Source of the DNA: Micrococcaceae bacterium Sec5.8
Lineage (GTDB): Bacteria; Actinomycetota; Actinomycetes; Actinomycetales; Micrococcaceae
Assembly: GCA_039636775.1 (NCBI GenBank)
Contig: CP143429.1
Location: forward strand, 2,852,001-2,916,000
Reading direction: 5' to 3'
DNA length: 64,000 nt
This document shows, in pieces, positions 44,282 to 53,488 of this stretch (position 1 is the stretch's first letter; every line of letters starts with the position of its first letter). The position numbers and the translations under genes were made by a program. The notes beneath the pieces are model-generated. The model was not told the origin of the DNA and ran no database searches. It saw only the letters and a program-made list of their open reading frames with translations.

Positions 44282-45560
44282 GGACGTCGCGGCGGCCACC
44301 ACTCTTCCCGCAACCGCCGCGGAAACCAGCCCGGACAATCCCTGGCCGCTGCAACTGCTGTCCCAAAAACTCAAGGTGCACATCGACCGTGCACCGTCGG
44401 CATGGGTCGAGGGCCAGGTCATCGAACTGAACCGGCGGGGCACCAACGCCTACCTGACGTTGCGCGACGTCGACGCGGAGATCTCCCTTCCAGCCTCCGT
44501 CTGGACCAAGGTGCTGGACCGGCAGGAGATTCCGTTGGAACGCGGCTCCCGCGTGGTGGCGCTGCTCAAGACCGAATTCTGGCTGAAGACAGGCCGATTG
44601 AACATGTCCGTGAAGGACATCCGGCCGGTGGGCCTCGGGGACCTCCTCGCCAGAATCGAGCGGCTGCGGCACGCCCTGGCCGCGGAGGGCCTGTTCTCCG
44701 AGGCCCGCAAGAAACCCTTGCCGTTGCTGCCGCACCGGATCGGCCTCATCACCGGCCGCGACTCGGACGCCAAAAAGGATGTGCTCCGCAACGCTGCCCT
44801 GCGCTGGCCCGCCGTCGAGTTTGAAATCCGGGAGGTGGCCGTCCAGGGCAACACCGCCGTGGCACAGGTTGTTGCTGCGCTGCGCGAACTGGACGCCCAC
44901 CCGGTGGTGGATGTGATCGTTATCGCCCGCGGTGGCGGAGCCCTCGAGGACTTGCTGCCGTTCAGCAGCGAGGAACTCATCCGGGCGGTGTCGGCCGCTG
45001 CCACTCCGGTGGTCAGTGCCATCGGTCACGAGGCGGACAGGCCCATCCTTGACGACGTCGCGGATCTGCGCGCCTCCACCCCGACCGACGCCGCAAAACG
45101 GATCGTTCCGGACGTCGTCGAAGAGCTGGCCCGTGTGCGCCAGGCCCGGGATCAACTCCGGCGTGGCGCCACCCGGCTGGTGGAGCGCGAGGGGGACCGC
45201 CTGGCCGCGCTGCGCTCCCGCCCCGTGCTGGCCTCCCCCGAGGTCATGGTCAGCACCCGGCACGACGACGTCGAACGGCTCAAGGGCCGGTCCCGGGCCG
45301 CGGTCACCACCGCCGTCGTCCGCGCGACCGACCAATTGGCCCATTTGAAGGCCCAGGTCCGTGCACTTTCGCCGCAGAAGACCCTTGACCGGGGGTACGC
45401 GGTGGTCCAGCTGGCCGACGGCACCGCGGCTCCCGGCACCCGCCGGGACGTGGTGCGGCGCCCGGACCAGGCCCCGCCGGGCACGCCCCTGGCGGTCCGC
45501 GTTGCCGGCGGCCGGTTTAACGCCGAATCGACCGGTGGCCTGGAACCCTCCGACAAATAA
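44274..45560 (+). CDS. xseA: Exodeoxyribonuclease VII large subunit
   Basis: 428 residues from ATG 44274 (MSEDVAAATT); the frame is open further upstream but without family similarity. The N-terminal OB-fold starts with PWPLQLLSQKLKVHIDRAPS and WVEGQVIELNRRG. The catalytic domain contains GLITGRDSDAKKDVL, IVIARGGGALEDLLPF and SAIGHEADRPILDDVADLRA, with DRGYAVVQ near the end. It degrades single-stranded DNA together with XseB, encoded 55 bases downstream. Confidence 0.93.
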   Translation: MSEDVAAATTLPATAAETSPDNPWPLQLLSQKLKVHIDRAPSAWVEGQVIELNRRGTNAYLTLRDVDAEISLPASVWTKVLDRQEIPLERGSRVVALLKTEFWLKTGRLNMSVKDIRPVGLGDLLARIERLRHALAAEGLFSEARKKPLPLLPHRIGLITGRDSDAKKDVLRNAALRWPAVEFEIREVAVQGNTAVAQVVAALRELDAHPVVDVIVIARGGGALEDLLPFSSEELIRAVSAAATPVVSAIGHEADRPILDDVADLRASTPTDAAKRIVPDVVEELARVRQARDQLRRGATRLVEREGDRLAALRSRPVLASPEVMVSTRHDDVERLKGRSRAAVTTAVVRATDQLAHLKAQVRALSPQKTLDRGYAVVQLADGTAAPGTRRDVVRRPDQAPPGTPLAVRVAGGRFNAESTGGLEPSDK

Positions 45561-45615
45561 TTGAGAATTCCACCCGACCGGTCTTCCCCCGGGACACAGC
45601 AAGGAGCACCACGCC

Positions 45616-45846
45616 ATGGCAGCAGAAACCACGCCCAACGCCGACATTGAGGAACTCAACTACGAGGACGCACGCGAACAGCTCGTCGGCGTCGTCAGCA
45701 AACTCGAGGCCGGCGGGGCCAGCCTCGAAGAGTCGCTGGCACTGTGGGAACGCGGGGAGGAGCTGGCCAAGCGCTGCGAAGACTGGCTGGAGGGAGCCCG
45801 CAAGCGCTTGTCCGCGGCGCGGGGGCAGGCCACGCCGGAGGGGTGA
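45616..45846 (+). CDS. xseB: Exodeoxyribonuclease VII small subunit
   Basis: 76 residues with NYEDAREQLVGVVSKLEAGG and LEESLALWERGEELAKRCED, the complete XseB helical hairpin signature. AAGGAG precedes the ATG by 9 bases. Partner of XseA directly upstream. Convergent with the PPK2 gene, 14 bases apart. Confidence 0.93.
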   Translation: MAAETTPNADIEELNYEDAREQLVGVVSKLEAGGASLEESLALWERGEELAKRCEDWLEGARKRLSAARGQATPEG

Positions 45847-45860
45847 TCGGCGCCGGGCCG

Positions 45861-46715
45861 TCAGGAACGCTCGACCAGTTCCCGCTCCATCGCCACGTCG
45901 AGGTCCGGAACCGGCCACTCCAGCTTGAGCCCTTCCAGCGCATCGAGAAGGAGCTGCTGGACCGCGATCCGGGCGTACCACTTCTTGTTGGCCGGGACCA
46001 CGTGCCATGGCGCGGCGTCGGTGCCGGTCTTCTCGAAGGCCTTCTGGTAGGCAGCCATGTAGTCGCCCCAGAATGCGCGTTCCTTGAGGTCGTTGCTGCT
46101 GTATTTCCACAATTTTGCCGGCTCGTCCAGCCGTGCGAGCAGTCGTTCTTTCTGCTCGTCCCGGCTGATGTGGAGCATGACTTTGACGATTTTGGTGCCG
46201 GCGGCCGTTTGCCTGGCCTCAAATTCGTTGATTGCCGTGTACCGGCGTTCAAGTTCTTTCGGGTCGGCCCAGCGGTGGACACGGTGAATCAGGACGTCCT
46301 CGTAGTGGGACCGGTCGAAGACGCCGACCATGCCGGCAGCCGGCACTTCCTTCTCGATTCGCCAGAGGAAGTCGTAGGACTTCTCTTCCGGGGTGGGTGC
46401 CTTGAACGATTTCATCTGGACGCCGTGCGGGTTCATGGCGCCCATGACGTGCGTGACAATCCCGCCTTTGCCGGCGGTGTCCATGGCCTGCAGGATCAGC
46501 AGAATGCGTTTGGTGCCGCCGAAACGGGATTCGGCGAAAAGCTGCTCCTGCAGCTCGGCGAGGTTGTCGTCCAGGTCGGCGAGGAGAACCTCGCCGTCGT
46601 TCTTGTCCCCCGGGTAACCCGGGGTGGAATCCGGGTCCACGGCCAACAAGTCAAAGCCCTTTCCCACCTTCAGGATCTCGGCGGGGTGCTTCTTGAATCT
46701 CACGACGTCTGCCAT
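45861..46715 (-). CDS. Polyphosphate kinase 2 family protein
   Basis: 284 residues. Walker A QAMDTAGKGGIV near residue 76-87, Walker B GVFDRSHYEDVL, and the lid region with ERRYTAINEFEARQ and SRDEQKERLLAR are those of PPK2. The size and the N-terminal helix pattern suit the class that phosphorylates nucleotides (ADP/AMP) with polyphosphate. Class cannot be fixed by eye. Single gene, facing xseB. Confidence 0.88.
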   Translation of the reverse strand: MADVVRFKKHPAEILKVGKGFDLLAVDPDSTPGYPGDKNDGEVLLADLDDNLAELQEQLFAESRFGGTKRILLILQAMDTAGKGGIVTHVMGAMNPHGVQMKSFKAPTPEEKSYDFLWRIEKEVPAAGMVGVFDRSHYEDVLIHRVHRWADPKELERRYTAINEFEARQTAAGTKIVKVMLHISRDEQKERLLARLDEPAKLWKYSSNDLKERAFWGDYMAAYQKAFEKTGTDAAPWHVVPANKKWYARIAVQQLLLDALEGLKLEWPVPDLDVAMERELVERS

Positions 46716-46792
46716 TGCAGGCCTCTTTCCGGTTCGGGCAGCCTCCGTGCGGTCCGCCGGACGGGTGCCCGCGCCGCGCTGCTGAGCTCAGG

Positions 46793-48013
46793 CTAGTTCC
46801 CCTTGTACCGGCTCAGGAAGTCCGCCATGCGGTTGATTGCTTCTTCGAGGTCCTTCACCAAAGGCAGGGTGACCATCCGGAAGTGGTCCGGGCGGACCCA
46901 GTTGAACGCCCGTCCATGGGAAACCAGGATTTTCTGTTCGCGCAGCAGGTCCAGGACAAACTTTTCGTCGTCGCGGATGCGGTACACCTCGGGGTCCAGT
47001 TTGGGGAAGAGGTACATCGCTCCTCTTGCCTGCTGGGTGCTGACCCCGGGAATGGCGTTGAGCATGTCGTAGGCCTTGTTCCGCTGCTCGAGCAGGCGTC
47101 CCCCCGGGAGGATCAGGTCGTTAATGCTTTGGTACCCGCCGAGCGCCGTCTGGATGGCGTGCTGCGCCGGAACATTTGCGCACAGGCGCATGTTCGCCAG
47201 CAGGCTGATGCCCTCGAGATAGTCTGCGGCGTCCTTCTTCGGCCCGGATATCGCCATCCACCCAGCCCGGTAGCCGCAGACACGGTAGGCCTTGGACAGC
47301 CCGCTGAATGTCAGGCACAGGACGTCGTCGCCCGTCAGGCTCGCCATGTTCACGTGCACCGCGTCCTCGTAGAGGATCTTCTCGTAAATCTCGTCGGCGA
47401 ACAGAACCAGTCCGTGCTTTTCGGCCAATGCCACGATCTTCTTGAGGGTCTCTTCCGGGTACACCGCGCCGGTGGGGTTGTTCGGGTTGATCACCACGAT
47501 GCCCTTGGTGCGGGGCGTGATCTTGGCTTCCAGGTCCTCGAGGTCCGGTTGCCAGCCGGATTCTTCGTCGCACAAGTAGTGCACGGGGCGCCCGCTTGCC
47601 AGGGCAACGGAGGCGGTCCACAGCGGGTAGTCGGGCGTGGGAATCAGGACCTCGTCGCCGTCGTCCAGCAGCGCCATCAGCGACATGGTGATCAGCTCGC
47701 TGACGCCGTTACCCAGATAAATGTCATCGACGTGGATGTTCTGGATTCCACGGGTCTGGTAGTACTGCGAGACGGCCGTCCGGGCCGAGAAGATGCCGCG
47801 GGAGTCGCTGTACCCCTGGGCGTGCGGCAGATGGCGGATCATGTCCACAAGAATCGCGTCCGGCGCTTCAAACCCGAAAGGGGCCGGGTTCCCGATGTTC
47901 AGTTTGAGGATGCGGTGACCCTCTGCCTCCATTTGCTGGGCGGCCTGAAGAATCGGTCCACGGATGTCGTAGAGGACATTATGAAGCTTGGTGGACTGCT
48001 TGAATTCTGCCAT
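46793..48013 (-). CDS. Alanine/aspartate-type PLP aminotransferase
   Basis: 406 residues, class I/II aminotransferase. Markers are NIGNPAPFGFEAPDAI, GYSDSRGIFSAR, YLGNGVSELI, NPNNPTGAVY and the PLP Lys in TFSGLSKAYRVCGYR. This set matches E. coli AlaA and mycobacterial Rv0337c, which make alanine from pyruvate and glutamate. The strength of the match supports AlaA, but the substrate is inferred. Confidence 0.88.
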   Translation of the reverse strand: MAEFKQSTKLHNVLYDIRGPILQAAQQMEAEGHRILKLNIGNPAPFGFEAPDAILVDMIRHLPHAQGYSDSRGIFSARTAVSQYYQTRGIQNIHVDDIYLGNGVSELITMSLMALLDDGDEVLIPTPDYPLWTASVALASGRPVHYLCDEESGWQPDLEDLEAKITPRTKGIVVINPNNPTGAVYPEETLKKIVALAEKHGLVLFADEIYEKILYEDAVHVNMASLTGDDVLCLTFSGLSKAYRVCGYRAGWMAISGPKKDAADYLEGISLLANMRLCANVPAQHAIQTALGGYQSINDLILPGGRLLEQRNKAYDMLNAIPGVSTQQARGAMYLFPKLDPEVYRIRDDEKFVLDLLREQKILVSHGRAFNWVRPDHFRMVTLPLVKDLEEAINRMADFLSRYKGN

Positions 48014-48095
48014 TCATCAAATATGCCATATGGATTATGTTCTGCCGCTGAGACCCGACTCACAGGGGTGATCCGATGTCATAGGCACAACGAAC

Positions 48096-48146
48096 GACGG
48101 CGGCTGCCGGACTCCGGTGGAATGCCAGGAGCCGGCCGCCGCCGTC
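48096..48146 (-). terminator. Hairpin after the osmolyte importer operon
   Basis: GACGGCGGC at 48096 pairs with GCCGCCGTC ending at 48146, and inner CCGG/CCGG bases extend it. It lies 29 bases after the stop codon of the binding-protein gene on the minus strand. Confidence 0.6.
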
Positions 48147-48174
48147 ATTGGTCACAAAGAACCGGTGGGTACTG

Positions 48175-49137
48175 TTACTTGACGATTCCCTTGTCCTTCA
48201 GCCAGGCCGCCGCAGCGTCTTTGGGATTCTGTTTCTGGCTGCCGCTGACTGCCCGGTTGAGGTTGATCAGATCCTCGGTGGTGAGGATCTTGGAGACGGC
48301 GTTCAGGGCTTCCTTCGCCTTGTCCGTCATCTTGGCCTTGTTGTACAGCGGGAGGACCTGCTGGGCGATGAAGTTGTTCTTCGGGTCCTCCAGCACGACG
48401 AGGTCGTTGTCCGCGATGGACGGAGTGGTGGTGTAAATGTCGGCCACCTGGACCTGGTCCGAGAGGAGCGCTTTGAGCGTGACAGCACCGCCACCGTCGC
48501 TGAACGGTTCCAGCTTCTTGGGTACACAGTTGTAGTTCTTTTCCAGGCCGGGCAGGCCGTAGGCGCGCTCCGCAAAGGTCGCCGGGGCGCCCACCACGAT
48601 CTCGCTGCAGACCTTGGCAAGGTCCTCGAGCGACTTCAGCTGGTACTTCTCCGCTGTGGCTTTAGTGACCACCATGGCATCTTTGTCCTCGGCCTTGGCG
48701 GCATCCAGCACAGCAAGCCCCTCGGGCAGCTTGCCCGGCAGGGCCTTGTAGATGTCCTCCGCCGAGACCTCCGTGGCGTCCTTGCTGACGTGCAGCAGCA
48801 AGTTGCCGCTGTAGTCGGGAATGATGTCCACGGAGCCGTCCTGGACTGCCTTGAAGTAGACCTCGCGGGAACCAATGTTCGGCTTGGTGCTAGCCGTGAC
48901 ACCGGCCCCGTTCAGGGCACCGGCATAGACTTCGGCGATGATCTGGCTTTCGGGGAAGTCTGCGGATCCGATGACGAGGGCTGAGCCGGAACCGGACGTG
49001 GAGCCGCCCGAGGCCGGCGCCGTTGAGAGCGGGTCGGACGAGCCGCCGCAGGCGGACAATGCCATGGCCAGGCCTACACCGGCGGCCAGGCCGCCGAATG
49101 CGCGCCTGCCGAGTGCTTGAGGGCGGGATTCCTTCAT
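48175..49137 (-). CDS. Glycine betaine/choline-type (OpuC/ProX) substrate-binding lipoprotein
   Basis: 320 residues. Signal peptide with lipobox ALSACG, Ser/Gly linker, then SADFPESQIIAEVYAGALNG, IIPDYSGNLLLHV and VADIYTTTPSIADNDLVVLE. This is the OpuAC/type-2 osmolyte-binding fold. Its ATG overlaps the stop of the upstream permease (ATGA). Last gene of the operon. Likely ligands are betaine, carnitine or choline. Confidence 0.88.
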   Translation of the reverse strand: MKESRPQALGRRAFGGLAAGVGLAMALSACGGSSDPLSTAPASGGSTSGSGSALVIGSADFPESQIIAEVYAGALNGAGVTASTKPNIGSREVYFKAVQDGSVDIIPDYSGNLLLHVSKDATEVSAEDIYKALPGKLPEGLAVLDAAKAEDKDAMVVTKATAEKYQLKSLEDLAKVCSEIVVGAPATFAERAYGLPGLEKNYNCVPKKLEPFSDGGGAVTLKALLSDQVQVADIYTTTPSIADNDLVVLEDPKNNFIAQQVLPLYNKAKMTDKAKEALNAVSKILTTEDLINLNRAVSGSQKQNPKDAAAAWLKDKGIVK

Positions 49138-49880
49138 GACGTACCTCCTTGAACAACAGTCCCCGCGGGAATGGGGTCTGTGAGATCGACCGCAGCCTGC
49201 TGGCTCCGGTTTGGCTGGGTAGAGGCCCCCCGGGAACGGAAGAGCCTCTGGATAATGACCAGGACCAAGTCAACTGCGATCGCCAGTGCGGCGATGAGCA
49301 GGGACCCGCCCAGCATCTGGGGGAAGTCAGACAGCACGAGCCCGTCGAACAGGTACCTGCCGAGGCCGCCCAGATTGATGTACGCCACCACGGAGACCGT
49401 GGCGATCGCCTGGAGCACACCGGTCCGGAAACCGCCATACATGACGGGCAGCGCGTTGGGGAACTCGGCGCGGAAGAGCACCTGGAGTTCGGTCATGCCC
49501 ATGGCCCGGGCGGCGTCGACGAGGTTCCGGTCCACGCTGGAGATGCCGGCGTAGGTGCCGGCCAGCAGCGGCGGGACGGTCAGGATCACCAGGGCCCAGA
49601 TCGGCGGCATGAGCCCAATGCCGGCCAGGAGGACGAAGAGCGTCAGCAGGCCAAGGGTCGGCAGTGCCCGCAGGGCACCTGCAAGGGCCACGACGGCCAC
49701 CCGGCCGCGGCCGGTGTGTCCCACGAACAGGCCGATGGGAACGGCGATGGCGGTGGCGATCAGCATGACGAGACCGGTATAGAGAAGGTGCTCGGCGATC
49801 CGCTCGGGGATTCCGGTGCTGCCGGACCAGTGCTCCGGATCGCCCAACCAGGCGAAGGTGTCGGTGACGACGTTGCTCAT
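49134..49880 (-). CDS. Osmolyte ABC permease (OpuCB/OpuCD type)
   Basis: 248 residues, five to six membrane segments. ALRALPTLGLLTLFVLLAGI and LVDAARAMGMTELQVLFRAE (EAA loop) are the family blocks, followed by LPVMYGGFRTGVLQAIATV. Overlaps both neighbours by 4 bases. With 49877-50650 it forms the heteromeric channel. Confidence 0.9.
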   Translation of the reverse strand: MSNVVTDTFAWLGDPEHWSGSTGIPERIAEHLLYTGLVMLIATAIAVPIGLFVGHTGRGRVAVVALAGALRALPTLGLLTLFVLLAGIGLMPPIWALVILTVPPLLAGTYAGISSVDRNLVDAARAMGMTELQVLFRAEFPNALPVMYGGFRTGVLQAIATVSVVAYINLGGLGRYLFDGLVLSDFPQMLGGSLLIAALAIAVDLVLVIIQRLFRSRGASTQPNRSQQAAVDLTDPIPAGTVVQGGTS

Positions 49881-50650
49881 GCGTTGCCCCCTCCGGTCTT
49901 GGGCTGCGCAAGCCTCGCCGCGGCGGCAGCTGTTCCTTGCGAGCCGCGGCCGTCGGTATCAGCGTCGGTGCCTGCGCCGGCACCACTGGCTGTCCCCGGT
50001 CCGGTGCCGCGGGCGGCCGTGGCGCGGGTCCAGGGCGTGAGCACCCGCTCCAGGAGCACCAGTACGGCGTCCATGAGGAGGGCGAGGATGAGGATGGCGA
50101 TGATGCCCACCATCACTTCGGTGACGAAGTCGCGCTGCAGGCCCGAGGTGAACAGCATTCCCAGGTTGCCGATGCCGAGCAGGGCCGCGACACTGACCAA
50201 CGAGATGTTGCTGACGGACACCACCCGCAGCCCGGCGAAAAGCACCGGCAGTGAGAGCGGAAGATCAATCTGCAGGAAGCGGGCGAAAGGCTTGAATCCC
50301 ATGGCAACGGCGGCTTGGCGGAGGTCTTCATCCACAGAATCAAAGGCATCGAGGGTTGCCCGCACCAGGAGGGCGACGGCGTAGATGGTCAGGGCAACCA
50401 CCACGTTGGCGGGGTCGAGGATCCGGGTTCCCAGGACGGTCGGCAGGATGATGAAGAGTGCCAGGGACGGGATGGTGTAGAGCAGCGAGGACGCTGTCAG
50501 GACTATCGAGCGGAGGCCGCGGTTCTGCCGGGCGAACTGGGCCAGGGGTATGGCGATCAGCACCCCGAACACCATCGGCAGGATGGCCAGGATGAGGTGT
50601 TGGCCGGCGAGGCTGAAGACCCGCGCGCTGTTGGCCAGAAACCATTCCAT
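49877..50650 (-). CDS. Osmolyte ABC permease (second OpuC-type subunit)
   Basis: 257 residues, MEWFLANSARVFSLAGQHLI start, six membrane segments. LYTIPSLALFIILPTVLG and LRQAAVAMGFKPFARFLQID are the permease blocks. The C-terminal 45 residues are an Ala/Gly/Thr-rich low-complexity tail (RGTGPGTASGAGAGTDADTD), which is unusual. The start codon touches the stop of the ATPase gene with no gap. Confidence 0.9.
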   Translation of the reverse strand: MEWFLANSARVFSLAGQHLILAILPMVFGVLIAIPLAQFARQNRGLRSIVLTASSLLYTIPSLALFIILPTVLGTRILDPANVVVALTIYAVALLVRATLDAFDSVDEDLRQAAVAMGFKPFARFLQIDLPLSLPVLFAGLRVVSVSNISLVSVAALLGIGNLGMLFTSGLQRDFVTEVMVGIIAILILALLMDAVLVLLERVLTPWTRATAARGTGPGTASGAGAGTDADTDGRGSQGTAAAAARLAQPKTGGGNA

Positions 50651-51742
50651 CTAAACGCCCTGGCGGACGTGGCGGTCCGATGCGATGACGGCGAGGACTT
50701 CCTCGGCGGTGATAACACCCGCCACCTGGCCGTCGGCGTCCACGGCCACGCCCAGGCCCGATGGCGACGACAGGGCCGCATCGAGGGCCCGGCGGAGCGT
50801 GTCGCCCTTACGGAACAGGGATCCGCCGGGAACCGTCCCGGAGTCATCACCCGGACCGGACCAGCCGAGCGGACGCAGGGCGTCATCGACCACAAGCTGC
50901 CATTCACCGGAGACGTTGCCGCCCTGCTGGAGTTCGCCGGGGGTGATGGTCCGGGCCGGGTGCACCGTGACGCCGTCGGACGCACTGAACGCGAGGTGCC
51001 GGAAACCGCGGTCCCGGCCCACGAAGGATGCCACGAAGTCGCTGGCCGGGGCCCGCAGGATTTCTTCGGGGGTGGCGTACTGCGCCAGCCGCCCGCCGAC
51101 GCCGAACACCGCCACCTTGTCCCCGAGCACCGTGGCCTCATCGATGTCATGGGTGACAAAGACGATGGTCTTGGCGAGGTCCCGCTGGAGCCGGAGGAGC
51201 TCTTGTTGGAGTTCATCACGGACCACGGGATCCACGGCACTGAAGGGTTCGTCCATGAGCAGCACAGGCGGATCCGCGGCGAGCGCCCGGGCCACCCCGA
51301 CCCGCTGCTGTTGGCCGCCGGACAGCTGCGCGGGATACCGTTTCCCCAGCGCGGAGGCCAGTCCGACGACGTCGAGCAGTTCCTGCGCCCGCTTCCGCGC
51401 ATCGGCTTTGGACACCCCGTTGAGCCGCGGCACCGTGGCAATGTTGTCCAGAACGGAGCGGTGCGGCATCAGTCCGGAGGATTGCATGACGTAGCCCATG
51501 GAACGCCGCAATTTCGCGGCGGGCACCGAGGTGACGTCCTGGCCGTCCACGGTGATGGCCCCGGACGTCGGCTCGACCATGCGGTTGATCATCCGCAGGG
51601 AGGTGGTCTTGCCACACCCGGAGGGGCCGACGAAAACCGTGATGGCCCCTTTGTCGATGGACATGGTGAGGTCGTCGACGGCGGCCTGGCCGCCCTGGTA
51701 CTGCTTGGTGACGTTCTGGAACTCGATCATGGCTTCAGCCAT
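50651..51742 (-). CDS. Osmolyte ABC ATPase with C-terminal CBS-like region (OpuCA type)
   Basis: 363 residues. Walker A GPSGCGKTT, signature LSGGQQQRVG, Walker B VLLMDEPFSAVD and switch His in FVTHDIDEA. After residue 240 a regulatory region with CBS-like blocks (DTLRRALDAALSS then GVITAEEVLAVIAS) replaces the usual TOBE domain. In OpuA-type systems CBS domains sense ionic strength. First gene of a four-gene operon on the minus strand. Confidence 0.92.
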   Translation of the reverse strand: MAEAMIEFQNVTKQYQGGQAAVDDLTMSIDKGAITVFVGPSGCGKTTSLRMINRMVEPTSGAITVDGQDVTSVPAAKLRRSMGYVMQSSGLMPHRSVLDNIATVPRLNGVSKADARKRAQELLDVVGLASALGKRYPAQLSGGQQQRVGVARALAADPPVLLMDEPFSAVDPVVRDELQQELLRLQRDLAKTIVFVTHDIDEATVLGDKVAVFGVGGRLAQYATPEEILRAPASDFVASFVGRDRGFRHLAFSASDGVTVHPARTITPGELQQGGNVSGEWQLVVDDALRPLGWSGPGDDSGTVPGGSLFRKGDTLRRALDAALSSPSGLGVAVDADGQVAGVITAEEVLAVIASDRHVRQGV

Positions 51743-51894
51743 TTCCGGGCTTACCTATTCTGTTGGCGGCAACATCGGACGGTCCAGCCAACTGATCATA
51801 TGCATCCTGATTTTTGGCTGTAAAGCGGGTAGGACCCAGCGTAGCCAGCGCCGACGACAAAGTCAGTGACATAGTCATCGGCGCCGCGGCTGAC

Positions 51895-52002
51895 TTAGTC
51901 ATTCGTAGGAAGGACGGTTTTGGATGGGTGCTGCACGGGAATTTTTCCTTTCAGCACCCATCCGACCCCTGCGGCGATGCCCAGCATGCACCGCCGGGTC
52001 AT
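51895..52002 (-). CDS. Possible 35-residue small ORF downstream of rsgA
   Basis: MTRRCMLGIAAGVGWVLKGK and on, from ATG 52002 with AAGGGG 6 bases upstream. It contains the arm of the hairpin at 51921-51971. Hydrophobic centre, no known family. It is either a small membrane-associated peptide or chance coding in the rsgA 3' untranslated region. Confidence 0.3.
   Translation of the reverse strand: MTRRCMLGIAAGVGWVLKGKIPVQHPSKTVLPTND
51921..51971 (-). terminator. Hairpin downstream of rsgA
   Basis: GGATGGGTGCT at 51921-51931 pairs perfectly with AGCACCCATCC ending at 51971. It lies 95 bases after the rsgA stop codon and before the promoter region of the osmolyte operon. Confidence 0.6.
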
Positions 52003-52065
52003 ATTGCACCCCTTTCATCGGCAGGGGCGCGCCGCCAATGCCGCCGCGTTGGGACGTCGCACGGG

Positions 52066-53241
52066 TCAGCGGGTCCGGCGTGTGCCGCCGCCCTTCGCGC
52101 CTTTCCGTTCAGCCTTATGGTGGCTGTCCCTTTCTGCCGCCCGCTGGCTCTTTCCGGCGGCAGAAATTTGTTGCTGCCACTGCCGGGCATGGGCGCGGCT
52201 GGCGGCAGCGTCGTGCCGGCGGGCCACGGCGGCGAGCTCACGCTGGAGCTTAAGGTAGCTGGACCATCGCCGGTCATCGAGGGATCCAGCCGAGAGGGCG
52301 GCCTGCACGGCGCAACCGGGTTCGCTGCCGTGGGCGCAGTTCGAGAACCGGCACCGCCCAAGGAGATCCTCCAGATCACCAAACATCTCCGCCATCCCCC
52401 CGTCGGCGTCGAAGAGCCCGAAGCCGCGCACCCCCGGGGTGTCCATCAGGACGGCTCCGCCGGGTAGTGCCACCAGTTCGCGTGAGGTGGTGGTGTGCTT
52501 GCCCTTGCCGTCGCCGGACCGGACTGCTCCGGTTTCCTGGACCTCGAGGCCGGCGAGGGCGTTAATGAGGGTGGATTTGCCGGCCCCCGAGGGGCCCAGC
52601 AGCACCAGGGTGCCGGCGGCCGGAACGTGCCCCAGCAGCTCGACGAGGCCGTCGCGCTGCTCCGCGGAGGTGGTGACTACCCCCACCCCCGCGGCCTGCA
52701 GGATGACCTTGCCGACGACGTCGTCCGCGGCGCCTGCCAGGTCCGCTTTCGTGATGATGACCAGCGGCGTGGCTCCCGACTCCCACGCCGCGACGAGTGT
52801 GCGTTCGAGGCGGTTGTGGGTCAGCGGCCGGTCCACGGGCACGACGATGCCGACGACATCGATGTTGGCGCCGAGTACTTGGACCTCCGATGAAGCCTCG
52901 AACGCGCGTTTGCGGCTCAGCTGCGAATGCCGCGGCAGAATCCCCGTCACGGCAGGCTCCCCGGCGGCGTTGGAACCCAGCCAGACCCAGTCTCCGGTGA
53001 CGGGCACCTCCCCGGAGGCAGGGTAGGGCACATGGAGGGTGGCGTCCGGGCCGGCAACGAGGACCAGGTTGCGGTCCACACGGACCACCCGGCCCGCGCC
53101 GGTGCCGCCCGGATCAGGGTGCGCCGCGAACCGCGCGGCCACGGCGGGGGTATAGCCGTAGGCTGTGGGACCCGCGGGAAGGTTTTGAGTGCCGGGGTGG
53201 GGGGCACCCTCGGCGCCCGGATATGCAGATGTAGGAATCAA
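52066..53241 (-). CDS. rsgA: Ribosome small subunit-dependent GTPase (RsgA/YjeQ)
   Basis: 391 residues from TTG 53241, chosen for AAAGGG at 6 bases upstream and because the OB domain starts here (LIPTSAYPGAEG). The OB-fold is followed by a circularly permuted GTPase: TKAD (G4) precedes LGPSGAGKSTLINALAG (G1), and MDTPGVRGFGL (G3) comes last. A zinc-binding knuckle follows with C-x5-C-x-H-x5-C (CRFSNCAHGSEPGC). The protein releases from 30S subunits after maturation. The tail is Arg/Lys-rich. Confidence 0.93.
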   Translation of the reverse strand: MIPTSAYPGAEGAPHPGTQNLPAGPTAYGYTPAVAARFAAHPDPGGTGAGRVVRVDRNLVLVAGPDATLHVPYPASGEVPVTGDWVWLGSNAAGEPAVTGILPRHSQLSRKRAFEASSEVQVLGANIDVVGIVVPVDRPLTHNRLERTLVAAWESGATPLVIITKADLAGAADDVVGKVILQAAGVGVVTTSAEQRDGLVELLGHVPAAGTLVLLGPSGAGKSTLINALAGLEVQETGAVRSGDGKGKHTTTSRELVALPGGAVLMDTPGVRGFGLFDADGGMAEMFGDLEDLLGRCRFSNCAHGSEPGCAVQAALSAGSLDDRRWSSYLKLQRELAAVARRHDAAASRAHARQWQQQISAAGKSQRAAERDSHHKAERKGAKGGGTRRTR

Positions 53242-53312
53242 CGAAAACCCTTTGATGGGCCCCGGTACACGTGCCGGGCTGCGGGTTCTCTGGAACCTCG
53301 CAGCGGGACGGC

Positions 53313-53393
53313 TTAGTGGGTGCTGCTGGCCGGGGCAGGAATAATGGATGCTTGAGTGGCGGTGCGCAAGGCGCACAGGACTGTTGCAGTCAT
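53313..53393 (-). CDS. 26-residue leader peptide ORF upstream of rsgA
   Basis: ATG 53393 is preceded by GGAGG 8 bases upstream, one of the best Shine-Dalgarno sites in the region. It encodes MTATVLCALRTATQ and on to SSTH with a TAA stop, ending 71 bases before the TTG of rsgA. It is too short for ordinary gene calling. Such uORFs often regulate the next gene by attenuation or translation coupling. Not recognised as a known leader. Confidence 0.5.
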   Translation of the reverse strand: MTATVLCALRTATQASIIPAPASSTH

Positions 53394-53488
53394 CGTTTCC
53401 ACCTCCCCGTTTTTCGTTGCCGGCCGTACCGTCGGTTGTGTTGCCGGTCCCAGAATAGCCGGGCTCCCCCGGCCTGGCTAGCAAACCG

